Shown here piece by piece: positions 1 through 8,549 of a DNA stretch of 62,063 bases. The DNA comes from Trinickia mobilis. Lineage in GTDB: Bacteria; Pseudomonadota; Gammaproteobacteria; Burkholderiales; Burkholderiaceae. The notes below the pieces were generated by a model. It saw only the letters and a list, made by a program, of their open reading frames with translations. It made no database searches and was not told the DNA's origin. The stretch covers positions 1 to 62,063 of the forward strand of contig NZ_JAFLRF010000032.1 in the NCBI RefSeq assembly GCF_017315705.1, written 5' to 3'. A program made the translations under genes and the position numbers. Position 1 is the stretch's first letter. Each line of letters starts with the position of its first letter.

Positions 1-78
1 CTGTTCCTCTCGGCGTTCCCGAGCGCGGCGCTCACCGGCCAGTCGTTCATCGTCAGCCACGGCTGGTTCATGCAATGA
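1..78 (+). CDS. C-terminus of a 3-hydroxybutyrate dehydrogenase-like SDR (partial)
   Basis: Only the last 25 codons are present; the gene is cut by the left edge. The reading frame ends with residues TGQSFIVSHGWFMQ, the characteristic tail of SDR-family D-3-hydroxybutyrate dehydrogenases. These oxidise 3-hydroxybutyrate to acetoacetate in polyhydroxybutyrate turnover. The stop codon overlaps the next start (ATGA at 75-78), so the two genes are translationally coupled. The assignment rests on the tail motif and on the neighbouring patatin, a pairing common in Burkholderiaceae. Confidence 0.7.
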   Translation: MFLSAFPSAALTGQSFIVSHGWFMQ

Positions 79-1313
79 AGCCGCACGCCAAAACAGAAAG
101 GCAGGCGACCGACCCGTCCGGCGTCAATGTCGAGACCGGCGCTGTCCCGCACGCGCATCACGAACGGCGCGGGCGCCACCTGCCGTATGAAACGGTGGCG
201 CTCGTGCTGCAGGGCGGCGGCGCGCTCGGCGCGTATCAGGCCGGCGTGTTCGAAGGCCTGCACGACGCCGGCATCGCGCTGACCTGGCTCGCCGGCATTT
301 CGATCGGCGCGCTCAACACGGCGATCATCGCGGGCAACGCGCCGGAGCATCGCGTCCAGCGCCTGCATGAGTTCTGGGACACGATCTGCAAGCCGGCCGC
401 CACGCTGCCGCTGCCGCGCGCCTTCGAATACGCGCTGTTCAACGGCACCGAAGCGACGCGCGCGATGCTCACCGCGTTCCAGGCGGCAAGCGCCGTGATG
501 CAGGGGCAATACGGCTTCTTTCAGCCGCGCAAGCCGACGCCGTTTCCGTGGGTGTCGAGCAGCCCCGATACGGCGAGCTGGTACGACACCGCGCCGCTCA
601 AGGCCACGCTCGAGCGGCTCTGCGATTTCGACCGGATCAACTCGGGCGAAACGCGGGTGTCGGTCGGCGCCGTGAACGTCGGCACGGGCAACTTCTCGTA
701 CTTCGACAACACGCGCATCACGCTGCGCGCCGAGCACTTCATGGCCTCGGGCGCGCTCCCGCCCGCGTTCGCGCCGATGGAGATCGACGGCCAGTACTAC
801 TGGGACGGCGGCGTCGTATCGAACACGCCGTTGCAGGAAGTGCTGCACGCCACGCCGCGCCGCGACACGCTCGCTTTCCAGGTCGACTTGTGGAGCGCGC
901 GCGGACCGGTGCCGGACAGCTTGTCGGATGTCGCCGAGCGCACGAAAGACATCCAGTATTCGAGCCGCACACGCTTCGTCACCGACGTCCTGCAGCGCGA
1001 GCAGCGCTATCGCAACGTGCTGCGCGAAGTGCTCGACAAGGTGCCGGAAACAGTCCGCAAGGAAGACCCATGGTGCAAGCTCGCCCATGACCTGTCGTGC
1101 GGCAAGCGCTACAACGTGATGCACTTGATCTATCAGCAGCAGAAGTTCGAGCACGACTACAAGGACTACCAGTTCGGCGCATCGACGATGCGCAGCCACT
1201 GGTCGGTCGGTCTCGCCGATATCCGCAAGACGCTCGAGCACGAATCGTGGCTCGAGTTGCCGGATAACGACGCGGGCTTCGTGACGCACGACGTGCATCG
1301 AATCGGCAAGTAA
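75..1313 (+). CDS. Patatin-like phospholipase with DUF3734 C-terminus
   Basis: This 412-aa protein is a predicted serine acyl hydrolase. Its N-terminal half carries the patatin elements in order: an oxyanion loop GGGALG near residue 48, the nucleophile elbow GISIG near residue 74, and the catalytic Asp in the DGG motif (WDGGVVSNTPL) near residue 243. The C-terminal 130 residues fit DUF3734. There is no obvious signal peptide, so a cytoplasmic or membrane-peripheral role is likely. Coupling to the preceding 3-hydroxybutyrate dehydrogenase suggests a link to lipid or polyhydroxybutyrate metabolism, which is inference. The start is fixed by the ATGA overlap. Confidence 0.88.
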   Translation: MKPHAKTERQATDPSGVNVETGAVPHAHHERRGRHLPYETVALVLQGGGALGAYQAGVFEGLHDAGIALTWLAGISIGALNTAIIAGNAPEHRVQRLHEFWDTICKPAATLPLPRAFEYALFNGTEATRAMLTAFQAASAVMQGQYGFFQPRKPTPFPWVSSSPDTASWYDTAPLKATLERLCDFDRINSGETRVSVGAVNVGTGNFSYFDNTRITLRAEHFMASGALPPAFAPMEIDGQYYWDGGVVSNTPLQEVLHATPRRDTLAFQVDLWSARGPVPDSLSDVAERTKDIQYSSRTRFVTDVLQREQRYRNVLREVLDKVPETVRKEDPWCKLAHDLSCGKRYNVMHLIYQQQKFEHDYKDYQFGASTMRSHWSVGLADIRKTLEHESWLELPDNDAGFVTHDVHRIGK

Positions 1314-1667
1314 TTCAGCAAATAAGCGTCAGTCGACCCGCGCTCGCGCGGGATCGCGGGGAGGCGCTTGAACGACGACGCCGGGCGGCCGCGGGCCGCG
1401 CCGGCGTGGTCCGTTTGGGTCGAACACACAACGATTGCGCCGCGAAGGATATGGACGGGCGCTGGTACCTGATCGTGAAGGTTCGCGAAAAGGTGCGGGC
1501 AGAGTGGAAGCTGCCGATGTCGAACAAGCGCGACGCGGATCGGTGGACGCGGATTTTGACGCTGGCGCAGGCGCAGCGGCTATGAATGTGGGCAGGCGAT
1601 GATTTTTCAATCCGCGATGCGCTGATTCACGAGGGCCACACCCGCGCACGAGTTGATTCAACCCCCG
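1314..1667. other. Intergenic region between convergent genes
   Basis: These 354 bases separate the patatin gene from the 3' end of cobM. I see no clear terminator or RNA gene. A 44-codon open frame at 1451-1585 (annotated separately) is the only coding-like signal. Confidence 0.5.
1451..1585 (+). CDS. Possible small ORF, 44 aa (weak)
   Basis: The short open frame begins MDGRWYLIVKVREKV and has a protein-like mix of charged and hydrophobic residues. The frame stays open upstream of the ATG with GTG and TTG alternatives (1406, 1415), so this could be the tail of a decayed gene. The nearest purine-rich stretch (GAAGG) is only 2 nt from the ATG, a poor ribosome site. I do not recognise a family. 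It may be a chance ORF. Confidence 0.2.
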   Translation: MDGRWYLIVKVREKVRAEWKLPMSNKRDADRWTRILTLAQAQRL

Positions 1668-2399
1668 TCACCCTCCCGCCTTCGCATACAACGTCGATTC
1701 ACTGAACCCTTCCGCCGACAGCACGCGCCCGACCAGAATCAGCGCGGTGCGCTCGATGTTCGTCGACTGCACCTTGCCGACGATATCGGCGAGCGTGCCC
1801 GTCACGCGTTCTTCGTCGGGCCAGCTCGCGCGGTAGATCACTGCGATCGGGCAATCGGCGCCGTAGTGCGGCTGCAATTCGTCGACGATGCGGGCGAGGT
1901 GCCGCACGCCGAGATGAATCGCCATCGTCGCGCGATGGCGCGCCAGATCGGCGAGCTGCTCGCCCTCGGGCATCGTTGTCTTCGTCGCATAGCGCGTGAG
2001 GATCAGCGTCTGCGAGATGTCCGGCAGCGTCAGCTCGCAGCCGAGCGCGGCCGCGCACGCGGCCGTCGCCGTCACGCCCGGCACGATCTCGTACGGAATC
2101 GCCAGCTCGCGCAGGCGCCGGATCTGCTCGCCGACAGCGCCGTATAGCGACGGGTCGCCGGAGTGCACGCGCGCGACGTCCTGTCCTTTGCGGTGCGCCT
2201 CGTCGAGCAACGTGACGATCTCGTCGAGATCGAGGTCGGCGGTATTCACCACGGCCTCGGCGCGATTGCCATCGAGCACCGCCGGCGGCACGAGCGACCC
2301 CGCGTACAGAATCACCGGACAGCTGCGCAGGAGGCGCTGCCCCTTGACCGTGATGAGCTCCGGGTCGCCGGGTCCCGCGCCGATGAAAAATACCGTCAT
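1668..2399 (-). CDS. cobM: Precorrin-4 C11-methyltransferase
   Basis: CobM moves a methyl group from S-adenosylmethionine to C11 of precorrin-4 during corrin ring synthesis in the cytoplasm. The 243-aa product opens with [16 protein letters not shown], the glycine-rich SAM site of the tetrapyrrole methylase fold, and has the family length. The start at 2399 is chosen because GGAG lies 8 nt upstream and the SAM motif starts at residue 5; longer in-frame starts add only low-complexity residues. It is the last gene of the leftward cobL-cbiD-cobK-cobM operon, 73 nt after cobK. The anaerobic homologue CbiF is very similar; the presence of CobG favours CobM. Confidence 0.93.
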   Translation of the reverse strand: MTVFFIGAGPGDPELITVKGQRLLRSCPVILYAGSLVPPAVLDGNRAEAVVNTADLDLDEIVTLLDEAHRKGQDVARVHSGDPSLYGAVGEQIRRLRELAIPYEIVPGVTATAACAAALGCELTLPDISQTLILTRYATKTTMPEGEQLADLARHRATMAIHLGVRHLARIVDELQPHYGADCPIAVIYRASWPDEERVTGTLADIVGKVQSTNIERTALILVGRVLSAEGFSESTLYAKAGG

Positions 2400-2472
2400 G
2401 CAAAGCTCCGTGATGTTGTGATGTTCAGTGATTGCCGGAGAGTTCGCTTGCGAGCTTGCGGCATTTTCGGTG

Positions 2473-3204
2473 TCATCGCGACAACGCCTCGATCGCCAGC
2501 CACACACTCTCGGGGCTGTCGAATTCGCGATCGGCGGCGGACAGCGGCGGACGCCGCAACATCACGACCGGCAGCCCCCGTTCGCGCGCGACGGCTAGCT
2601 TCGCTTCGGTCGCGCGGCCGCCGCTGTTCTTGCTGACGATGACGTCGATCGCTTGCGCATCGAACAGCGCGCGCTCGCCTGCTTCGGTGAACGGCCCGCG
2701 CGCGTCGATCACGCGCGCGCGCGCGCTGCCGGGATGCGCGTCGAGGCAGCGCACGGTCCAGAACTGATGCGCGGGAATCTCGTCGAGATGCACGAGCGGT
2801 TCGCGGCCGAGCGTAAAGAGCGGGCGCGCAAATGCCGCAAGCGCGTCGACAATCCCGCCCCAGCCATTGACCATGCGCCAGTCGTCGCCGGCTTGCGGCT
2901 CCCACGCTGCACGGCGCATTGCCCAGCACGGCACGCGAGCCGCGCGGCTCGCCGTTGCCGCGTTCGCGCTGATTTGCGCCGCGTAAGGGTGGGTCGCGTC
3001 GACGACCAGCCCGATGCCTTCGTCGCGCAGGTAGCGCGCGAGCCCTTCTTCGCCGCCGAATCCGCCCACGCGGACCGTGCAAGACAGATCGTGCGGCACC
3101 TTGCCGAGCCCGGCGAGGCTGTAGACGTGTTCGCTCGAAAGCTGCCGTGCGATCTTCAACGCGTCGCCGGTGCCGCCGAGAAGCAGGATGCGCGCCGCCG
3201 TCAT
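2473..3204 (-). CDS. cobK: Precorrin-6A reductase
   Basis: This enzyme reduces precorrin-6A to dihydro-precorrin-6B with NADPH. The 243-aa protein begins [17 protein letters not shown], with the nucleotide-binding loop GGTGDA. It also contains [13 protein letters not shown] near residue 70 and VSKNSGG near residue 195, both hallmarks of CobK/CbiJ. The ATG overlaps the cbiD stop (ATGA), fixing the start at 3204. A longer open frame continues upstream but runs through cbiD and is not credible. CobK and CbiJ cannot be separated by motif alone. Confidence 0.93.
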   Translation of the reverse strand: MTAARILLLGGTGDALKIARQLSSEHVYSLAGLGKVPHDLSCTVRVGGFGGEEGLARYLRDEGIGLVVDATHPYAAQISANAATASRAARVPCWAMRRAAWEPQAGDDWRMVNGWGGIVDALAAFARPLFTLGREPLVHLDEIPAHQFWTVRCLDAHPGSARARVIDARGPFTEAGERALFDAQAIDVIVSKNSGGRATEAKLAVARERGLPVVMLRRPPLSAADREFDSPESVWLAIEALSR

Positions 3205-4310
3205 CGCGCGACTCCGACGATGTGGCCTTGGCGGTCGATCGCAAACATCTCGACGGCGACCTGCGGCGGCACGATCTCGCGCGCGACGCGCAACGCGTGC
3301 GCGCACACGATGTCGCCGAGCGCCACGCCTTCCTGCCGCGCGAGCGCCAGCGCTTGTTGACTCGTGTTGGCCGCGCGAATCGCCTCTTGCAGCGGCGCGA
3401 GCGCACCGTGCTCCGCGGCCCACGCGGCAAGCTGAGCCAAGTCGATGCTCGAATGGCTGCTGTGCAAATCGAGGTGTCCCGCAGCGAGCTTGCTCAGCTT
3501 GCCGAAGCCGCCGCACATGCTGAGCTTGTCGACGGGCGCGCGGCGCAAGTGCTTGAACACGGCGCCGGCGAAGTCGCCCATTTCGATCAGCGCGATATCG
3601 GGCAGACCGTAGTGCGCGCGCATCGCATCTTCGCTCGCATTGCCCGTGCACGCCGCGATGTGCCGATAGCCGTTCGCGCGCGCCACGTCGATGCCTTGAT
3701 GGATCGACGCGATATAGGCCGAGCACGAAAACGGCCGCACGATGCCGGTCGTGCCGAGTATCGACAAGCCGCCGACAATCCCGAGACGCGGGTTCATCGT
3801 CTTCAACGCGAGCGCCTCGCCGCCCTCGACGCCGATCGTGACCTCGAAGCCGCCCGCATAGCCGTGTTCGGCCGCGAGCCCGGTGAGGTGATCGGTCATC
3901 ATCTTGCGCGGCACAGGGTTGATCGCGGGCTCGCCGACCGCGAGCGTCAGCCCCGCCCGCGTGACCGTGCCGACGCCGGGCCCCGCGTAAAAGCGCACGC
4001 CGGGTTCCGGCGACAAACGCACGCGCGCAAACACGACGGCGCCGTGCGTGACGTCGGGATCGTCGCCCGCGTCCTTGACGGTGCCCGCTTCGGCGCCGCC
4101 CGCAGCGCCCGCGGCCTCGTCGATCAGCCGGCAGAAGGTCAGCGGCATCGGCACGTGCCGGCCCTTGGGCAGCACGATTTCCGCGACGTCGCTCGCGATG
4201 CCGGCCAGCAGCAGGCGCGCCGCGGCGAGCGACGTCGCCGTCGCGCAGCTGCCTGTCGTGTAGCCGCTTCTGAGCGGCCCGGGGTGTTCGGAGGTCTCGT
4301 CACGCATCAT
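3201..4310 (-). CDS. cbiD: Cobalt-precorrin-5B C1-methyltransferase
   Basis: CbiD methylates C1 of the corrin ring after acetaldehyde loss. In this cluster it stands in for CobF, which is absent from the window. The N-terminus reads [17 protein letters not shown], the diagnostic CbiD signature. The length of 369 aa fits the family. The start is one of two adjacent ATGs (4310 or 4307) that overlap the cobL stop, and the gene itself overlaps cobK by 4 nt, so translation is tightly coupled. Finding CbiD beside oxygen-type genes such as cobG is a known mixed arrangement in proteobacteria. Confidence 0.93.
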   Translation of the reverse strand: MMRDETSEHPGPLRSGYTTGSCATATSLAAARLLLAGIASDVAEIVLPKGRHVPMPLTFCRLIDEAAGAAGGAEAGTVKDAGDDPDVTHGAVVFARVRLSPEPGVRFYAGPGVGTVTRAGLTLAVGEPAINPVPRKMMTDHLTGLAAEHGYAGGFEVTIGVEGGEALALKTMNPRLGIVGGLSILGTTGIVRPFSCSAYIASIHQGIDVARANGYRHIAACTGNASEDAMRAHYGLPDIALIEMGDFAGAVFKHLRRAPVDKLSMCGGFGKLSKLAAGHLDLHSSHSSIDLAQLAAWAAEHGALAPLQEAIRAANTSQQALALARQEGVALGDIVCAHALRVAREIVPPQVAVEMFAIDRQGHIVGVAR

Positions 4311-5541
4311 GTTCGTCGCGCGGCTTGGCGATCTCGAGCAGCGTGATCGGCAGCGCCGGCCGCCAGGCGTCGAAGCCGCCGAGCGGTTGCGCCTCGGCGA
4401 CGGCGACGCGCGTGAGCGTCCCGCCATGCCGCTCGCGCCACTGCACGAGCACCGCTTCGCTTTGCAGCGTGACCGCGTTCGCGACGAGCCGCCCGCCGCC
4501 CGCGAGGCGCTGCCAGCAGATATCGAGCACGCCGGGCACGGTCACGCCGCCGCCGATGAAGACGGCGTCGGGCGCGGGCAGGCCGTCGAGCGCGCCGGGC
4601 GCGCGTCCCGCCACGAGCTGCAGCCCGGGGACGCCCAGCGCGTCGCGATTGTGTTCGATGAAACCCTGGCGCTCGGCGTTCGCTTCGATCGCGATGGCAC
4701 GGCACGCGGGATGCGAGCGCATCCATTCGATGCCGATCGAGCCGCAGCCCGCGCCGACGTCCCACAGCAACTCGCCGGGTCGCGGCGCGAGACGCGCGAG
4801 CGTCATGGCGCGCACGTCGCGCTTGGTCAATTGGCCGTCGTGAAGATAAGCGTCGTCGGGCAAGCCGGGCGTCAGCGGCAAATTCGAGGCGCCCGGCGCG
4901 GCGCGGCAGTCCAGGGCGACGAGGTTCAATGCGGCGATCGGCTCGGCCCCCGCCCTGCCGGCCCGATCGCGCCATGCGTCGGCGCGCGCTTCGGTCATGC
5001 GCTCTCGCGCGCCGCCCAGGTGTTCCAGCACGATCATGCGGCTCGGCCCGAAGCCGCGCGCGGCAGCCAGCGCCGCGATTGCGGCGGGCGTGTCGCCATC
5101 GGCGCTCAATACGAAAAGGCGCGCGCCGTGCCTGAATTGCGCGTTCAACGCGGCAAGCGGCCGGCCGACCAGCGAGATCGCCGCCACTTCCTGCAGCGGC
5201 CAGCCAAGACGCGCCGCCGCGAGCGACAGCGACGACGGCGCGGGCAGCACGCGCAGTTCGCCCGCGGGCAACTGGCGAGCGAGCGTCGCGCCGACGCCGA
5301 ACAGCATCGGGTCGCCGCTCGCGAGCACGCACACGGGCGCGTCGCGCTGTTCGAGCACGGGCGCGAGATCGAACGGACGCGCCCACGCTTTGCGGCGCGC
5401 GGCAAGTCGCGCGGGCAGCATCGCGAGATGCCGCTCGCCGCCGAACACCACCGACGCTTCGACGAGCGCCCGCCGCGCCGCCCGCCCCAATCCGGCGTAA
5501 CCGTCATCTCCAATGCCTACCACGGTCAGCCACGCCGGCAT
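4300..5541 (-). CDS. cobL: Precorrin-6Y C5,15-methyltransferase (decarboxylating), CbiE-CbiT fusion
   Basis: CobL methylates C5 and C15 and decarboxylates the C12 acetate chain of precorrin-6B. The 413-aa protein has two domains. Residues 1-200 form a CbiE-like tetrapyrrole methylase (VVGIGDDGY at the start, [10 protein letters not shown] near residue 85). Residues 220-410 form a CbiT-like class I methyltransferase with the SAM loop [14 protein letters not shown]. The start at 5541 has AGAGGA 7 nt upstream and places the SAM loop at the usual distance. It is the first gene of the leftward operon, so its promoter must lie between 5541 and about 5620. Confidence 0.94.
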   Translation of the reverse strand: MPAWLTVVGIGDDGYAGLGRAARRALVEASVVFGGERHLAMLPARLAARRKAWARPFDLAPVLEQRDAPVCVLASGDPMLFGVGATLARQLPAGELRVLPAPSSLSLAAARLGWPLQEVAAISLVGRPLAALNAQFRHGARLFVLSADGDTPAAIAALAAARGFGPSRMIVLEHLGGARERMTEARADAWRDRAGRAGAEPIAALNLVALDCRAAPGASNLPLTPGLPDDAYLHDGQLTKRDVRAMTLARLAPRPGELLWDVGAGCGSIGIEWMRSHPACRAIAIEANAERQGFIEHNRDALGVPGLQLVAGRAPGALDGLPAPDAVFIGGGVTVPGVLDICWQRLAGGGRLVANAVTLQSEAVLVQWRERHGGTLTRVAVAEAQPLGGFDAWRPALPITLLEIAKPRDEHDA

Positions 5542-5608
5542 CTGCCCATCCTCTCTTTCGAACTCGATTAATTCGTCCGCGGCATGCCTGGTGAGGGCCG
5601 CAGCGGGT

Positions 5609-5636
5609 TTGTCCATGGGGAAAAAAGGCATAATAC
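5609..5636 (+). promoter_or_regulatory. Predicted sigma-70 promoter for cobG operon
   Basis: TTGTCC (5609-5614) and TAATAC (5631-5636) are separated by 16 bp. Transcription would start near 5643, right at the beginning of the cobalamin-riboswitch-like leader. Confidence 0.5.
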
Positions 5637-5646
5637 AGCGTTCGCC

Positions 5647-5755
5647 GGCGCCCCTTCAGGGTCTAAGAGGGCACACAGCGCAACTGCGGCTGCCGCAAGC
5701 CTCCCCCGCTTTGCGGGGTGCTCGAGCTGCAGCGCGAAGCCAACCCCATGCACGC
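5647..5755 (+). promoter_or_regulatory. Degenerate or shortened cobalamin-riboswitch-like leader
   Basis: The 5' half resembles the cobalamin aptamer: GGCGCC, a small P2-like hairpin CCCTTCAGGG, then CTAAGAGGGCACACAG, a short arm, and GGCTGCC followed by a C-rich block. The canonical element in this window (27084-27316) has the same order, with AAACGGGAAACAGG and TGCTGCCCCCGC. Here GGGAA reads GGGCA. The GCAAC core after the C-rich block and the 3' GCCACTG box are not intact, and the leader is only about 125 nt. It may be a variant, a decayed riboswitch or a chance resemblance. Confidence 0.4.
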
Positions 5756-5767
5756 TTGAATCGATCC

Positions 5768-7183
5768 ATGCCCCCCGCCACGCCGTCCATTGCGCCACGC
5801 CCCACGGGCTGCCCCGGGCTCGCGCGCATCGCGGCCGCGCTCGATGGCGGAATCTGCCGGGTCAAGCTGCCGTGCGGCGAGCTGAGCGCGGAGCAGGCCT
5901 GCGCGCTGGCGGACGCGGCCGAGCGCCATGCGTCGGGCGTCATCGAGGTGACCAATCGGGCGAATCTGCAGCTGCGCGGCGTGCAGGCGGGCGCTGAACA
6001 CGCGTTGACGGAAGCGCTTGTCGATGCCGGGCTCGGGCCGGGCGGACGGCCGGATTCGCTTCAATCGCCGGATCGGCCTGCGCAATCGGCCACGAGCCTC
6101 GCAGCCGACGACGTCCGCAACATCATGGTCAGCCCGGCGGCCGGACGCGATCCGCAGGCGCTGGCCGACACGGCCGGGCTCGCGCGCGAGATCCTCGAGC
6201 GGCTGCGAACCGACACGCGCCTTCACGCGCTGTCCGCGAAATTTGCGCTGCTGCTCGACGGCGGCGAGCGCCTCGCGATGCTCGACCATCCGCACGACAT
6301 CTGGCTCGCCGCGATGCCCGCGTCGGACGGCGATGCCCCGTTGTTCGCGTTCGGCCTCGCAGGCTGCCCGCCGGTTGCGGGCAGCGGCGGGGCGAATCGC
6401 ACCGCGCTCGCAGCCGTCCCGCTGCAACAAGCCAGCGCATGGGTCGCCGCGTTGTTGCACACGTTCCTCGATCTCGCCGGGCCGGGCATCACGCGCATGC
6501 GCGATCTGCTCGCCGTTCGTTGCGCCGACGAATTGATGCGGCACGTCGAAGCGCGCCTCGATTTCCCGCTCTTGCGCGACGAGACCATCGGCGCGTGGCG
6601 CCGCGCGCCCGCCGACGCTTCATTGCGCCTCGGCGCTCACCCGCAGCGCACGGAAGACCTATGGCACGCAGGCGGCCAGCCGCCGCTCGGCCGCTTGAAC
6701 GTGACATCCCTGCGCGGCCTCGCCACGCTTGCACGCGAACTCGGCAACGCGACGCTGCGCATGACGCCGTGGCAAAGCGTGCTGCTGCCCGACGTCCCGA
6801 GCTGCAACGTGGCGGCGGCCATCGCGGGACTGACCGCGCTCGGCCTCGCATGCAGCCCGGATGATCCGCTGACGCGCCTCATCGCCTGCGCAGGCTCGAC
6901 CGGTTGCGCAAAAGGTCTCGCCGACACGAAGGCAGACGCCGTGCGCCTGGCGTCACGTCTGCCCGCAGGCGCGGAGGTTCATCTAAGCGGCTGCCCGCGC
7001 TCCTGCGCCGCCGCGCACTGCGCGCCGCATACGCTGCTCGCCGTGGCGCCCGGCCGCTACGACCTTTACCGGCGCGACGCACAGCCGGAACCGGGCTTCG
7101 GCCATTGCGTCGCGCGCCATCTGACCATCGACGAGGCTGCCGCCCATCTGAGACGGCAGCCCGGGAGCCCCATTGATGCTTGA
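5768..7183 (+). CDS. cobG: Precorrin-3B synthase (monooxygenase)
   Basis: CobG hydroxylates precorrin-3A with O2 and forms the gamma-lactone before ring contraction; it marks the oxygen-dependent B12 route. The 471-aa protein belongs to the sulfite/nitrite reductase fold. It has CRVKLPCGEL near the N-terminus and the 4Fe-4S/siroheme cysteines CAGSTGC (C-x5-C) and GCPRSC (C-x3-C) in the last 110 residues. The ATG at 5768 is chosen because homology begins just after it (GCPGLARIAAALDGGICR); an open frame extends back to 5513 but covers the promoter and leader. The ribosome site is weak. Confidence 0.92.
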   Translation: MPPATPSIAPRPTGCPGLARIAAALDGGICRVKLPCGELSAEQACALADAAERHASGVIEVTNRANLQLRGVQAGAEHALTEALVDAGLGPGGRPDSLQSPDRPAQSATSLAADDVRNIMVSPAAGRDPQALADTAGLAREILERLRTDTRLHALSAKFALLLDGGERLAMLDHPHDIWLAAMPASDGDAPLFAFGLAGCPPVAGSGGANRTALAAVPLQQASAWVAALLHTFLDLAGPGITRMRDLLAVRCADELMRHVEARLDFPLLRDETIGAWRRAPADASLRLGAHPQRTEDLWHAGGQPPLGRLNVTSLRGLATLARELGNATLRMTPWQSVLLPDVPSCNVAAAIAGLTALGLACSPDDPLTRLIACAGSTGCAKGLADTKADAVRLASRLPAGAEVHLSGCPRSCAAAHCAPHTLLAVAPGRYDLYRRDAQPEPGFGHCVARHLTIDEAAAHLRRQPGSPIDA

Positions 7184-7802
7184 CTACATCCGCGACGGTC
7201 AGGAGATCTACCGCCAATCCTTCGCCGCGATCCGCACGGAGGCCGACCTCGCCCGCATTCCCCCCGACCTCGAAAAGCTCGCCGTACGCGTGATCCATGC
7301 GTGCGGGATGGTCGACATCGTCGACGCGCTGCGCTTTTCCGAAGGCGCCGGTGCCGCCGGCCGCCGCGCGCTCGCCATCGGCGCGCCGATCCTGTGCGAC
7401 GCGCGCATGGTCGCCGAGGGCATCACGCGCGCGCGTTTGCCTGCGGGTAACGACGTGATCTGCATGCTCGGCGATCCGTCGGTGCCGTCGCTTGCAAAAG
7501 AGATGGGCAACACGCGCTCGGCCGCGGCGCTCGAACTGTGGCGGCCGCATCTGGCCGGCAGCGTCGTCGCGATCGGCAACGCGCCGACCGCGCTCTTTCA
7601 CCTGCTCGACATGCTCGACGCCGGCGCGCCGCGCCCCGCGCTGATTCTCGGTTTTCCGGTCGGCTTCGTCGGCGCGGCGGAATCGAAGGCGATGCTCGCC
7701 GAGGACAGCCGCGGCGTGCCCTATGTGATCGTTGAAGGTCGACGCGGCGGCAGCGCGATGGTCGCCGCTGCCGTCAACGCCTTGGCATCGGAGGCCGAGT
7801 AA
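7176..7802 (+). CDS. cobH: Precorrin-8X methylmutase
   Basis: CobH moves the C11 methyl to C12, converting precorrin-8X into hydrogenobyrinate. The 208-aa protein carries VIHACGMVDIVD near residue 42, which includes the catalytic His region, and the length is typical. The ATG at 7176 overlaps the end of cobG by 8 nt and has GGAG 9 nt upstream. A TTG three bases earlier is possible but unnecessary. It is the second gene of the rightward operon and is followed without a gap by cobI. Confidence 0.94.
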   Translation: MLDYIRDGQEIYRQSFAAIRTEADLARIPPDLEKLAVRVIHACGMVDIVDALRFSEGAGAAGRRALAIGAPILCDARMVAEGITRARLPAGNDVICMLGDPSVPSLAKEMGNTRSAAALELWRPHLAGSVVAIGNAPTALFHLLDMLDAGAPRPALILGFPVGFVGAAESKAMLAEDSRGVPYVIVEGRRGGSAMVAAAVNALASEAE

Positions 7803-8549
7803 ATGGCGCTGATCGATCGCCCGCAGCCGGGACGGCTCTTCGGCCTCGGCGTCGGCCCCGGCGACCCCGAGCTCATCACCGTAAAGGCGCTGCGGCTCCT
7901 GCAAGCCGCGCCGGTCGTCGCGTACTTCGTCGCCAAGGGCAAGAAGGGCAACGCCTTCGGCATCATCGAAGCGCACTTGAGCGACGCGCAAAGGCGCCTG
8001 CCGCTCGTCTATCCGGTCACGACCGAAGCCCTCGAACCGCCGCTCTCGTATGAAGCGGTGATCGCCGATTTCTACGACACGGCATCCGCGGTCGTGGCCG
8101 GCCATCTCGATGCGGGCCGCGACGTCGCCGTGATCTGCGAAGGCGACCCGTTCTTCTACGGCTCGTACATGTACCTGCACGACCGTCTCGCCGCGCGCTT
8201 CGAGACGCAAGTGGTGCCCGGCGTCTGCTCGATGCTCGGCGGCGCGGCCGTGCTCGGCTCGCCGCTCGTCTATCGGAATCAGACGCTTTCGGTGCTGTCA
8301 GGCGTGCTCCCGGAGGACGAATTGAAGCGGCGTCTCGCCGATGCCGACGCCGCCGTCGTGATGAAGCTCGGACGCAATTTCGACAAGGTGCGCCGCGTGC
8401 TCGATTCGCTCGGCCTCGCCGAGCGCGCGCTGTACGTGGAGCGCGCGACGATGGCGAACCAGCGCATCGTGCCGCTCGCCGAAGTCGATCCGATGGCGTC
8501 GCCGTATTTCTCGCTGCTCGTCGTGCCGGGGGAAAAATGGCAGGGATGA
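7803..8549 (+). CDS. cobI: Precorrin-2 C20-methyltransferase
   Basis: CobI methylates C20 of precorrin-2 using SAM, an early committed step toward the corrin ring. The 248-aa protein has the SAM-site motif [16 protein letters not shown] from residue 14, and [14 protein letters not shown] near residue 118. The start directly follows the cobH stop (TAAATG), with GGAGG inside the end of cobH as ribosome site. Its stop overlaps the start of the next gene (ATGA). CbiL is the anaerobic equivalent. Confidence 0.94.
   Translation: MALIDRPQPGRLFGLGVGPGDPELITVKALRLLQAAPVVAYFVAKGKKGNAFGIIEAHLSDAQRRLPLVYPVTTEALEPPLSYEAVIADFYDTASAVVAGHLDAGRDVAVICEGDPFFYGSYMYLHDRLAARFETQVVPGVCSMLGGAAVLGSPLVYRNQTLSVLSGVLPEDELKRRLADADAAVVMKLGRNFDKVRRVLDSLGLAERALYVERATMANQRIVPLAEVDPMASPYFSLLVVPGEKWQG

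Noticed and set aside
3147-5571. Long open frames on the plus strand (about 400 codons each) opposite cbiD and cobL
   Set aside because: They lie antisense to clear cobalamin genes, are rich in Arg, Ala and His, and have no recognisable motif. Such shadows are expected in GC-rich DNA.
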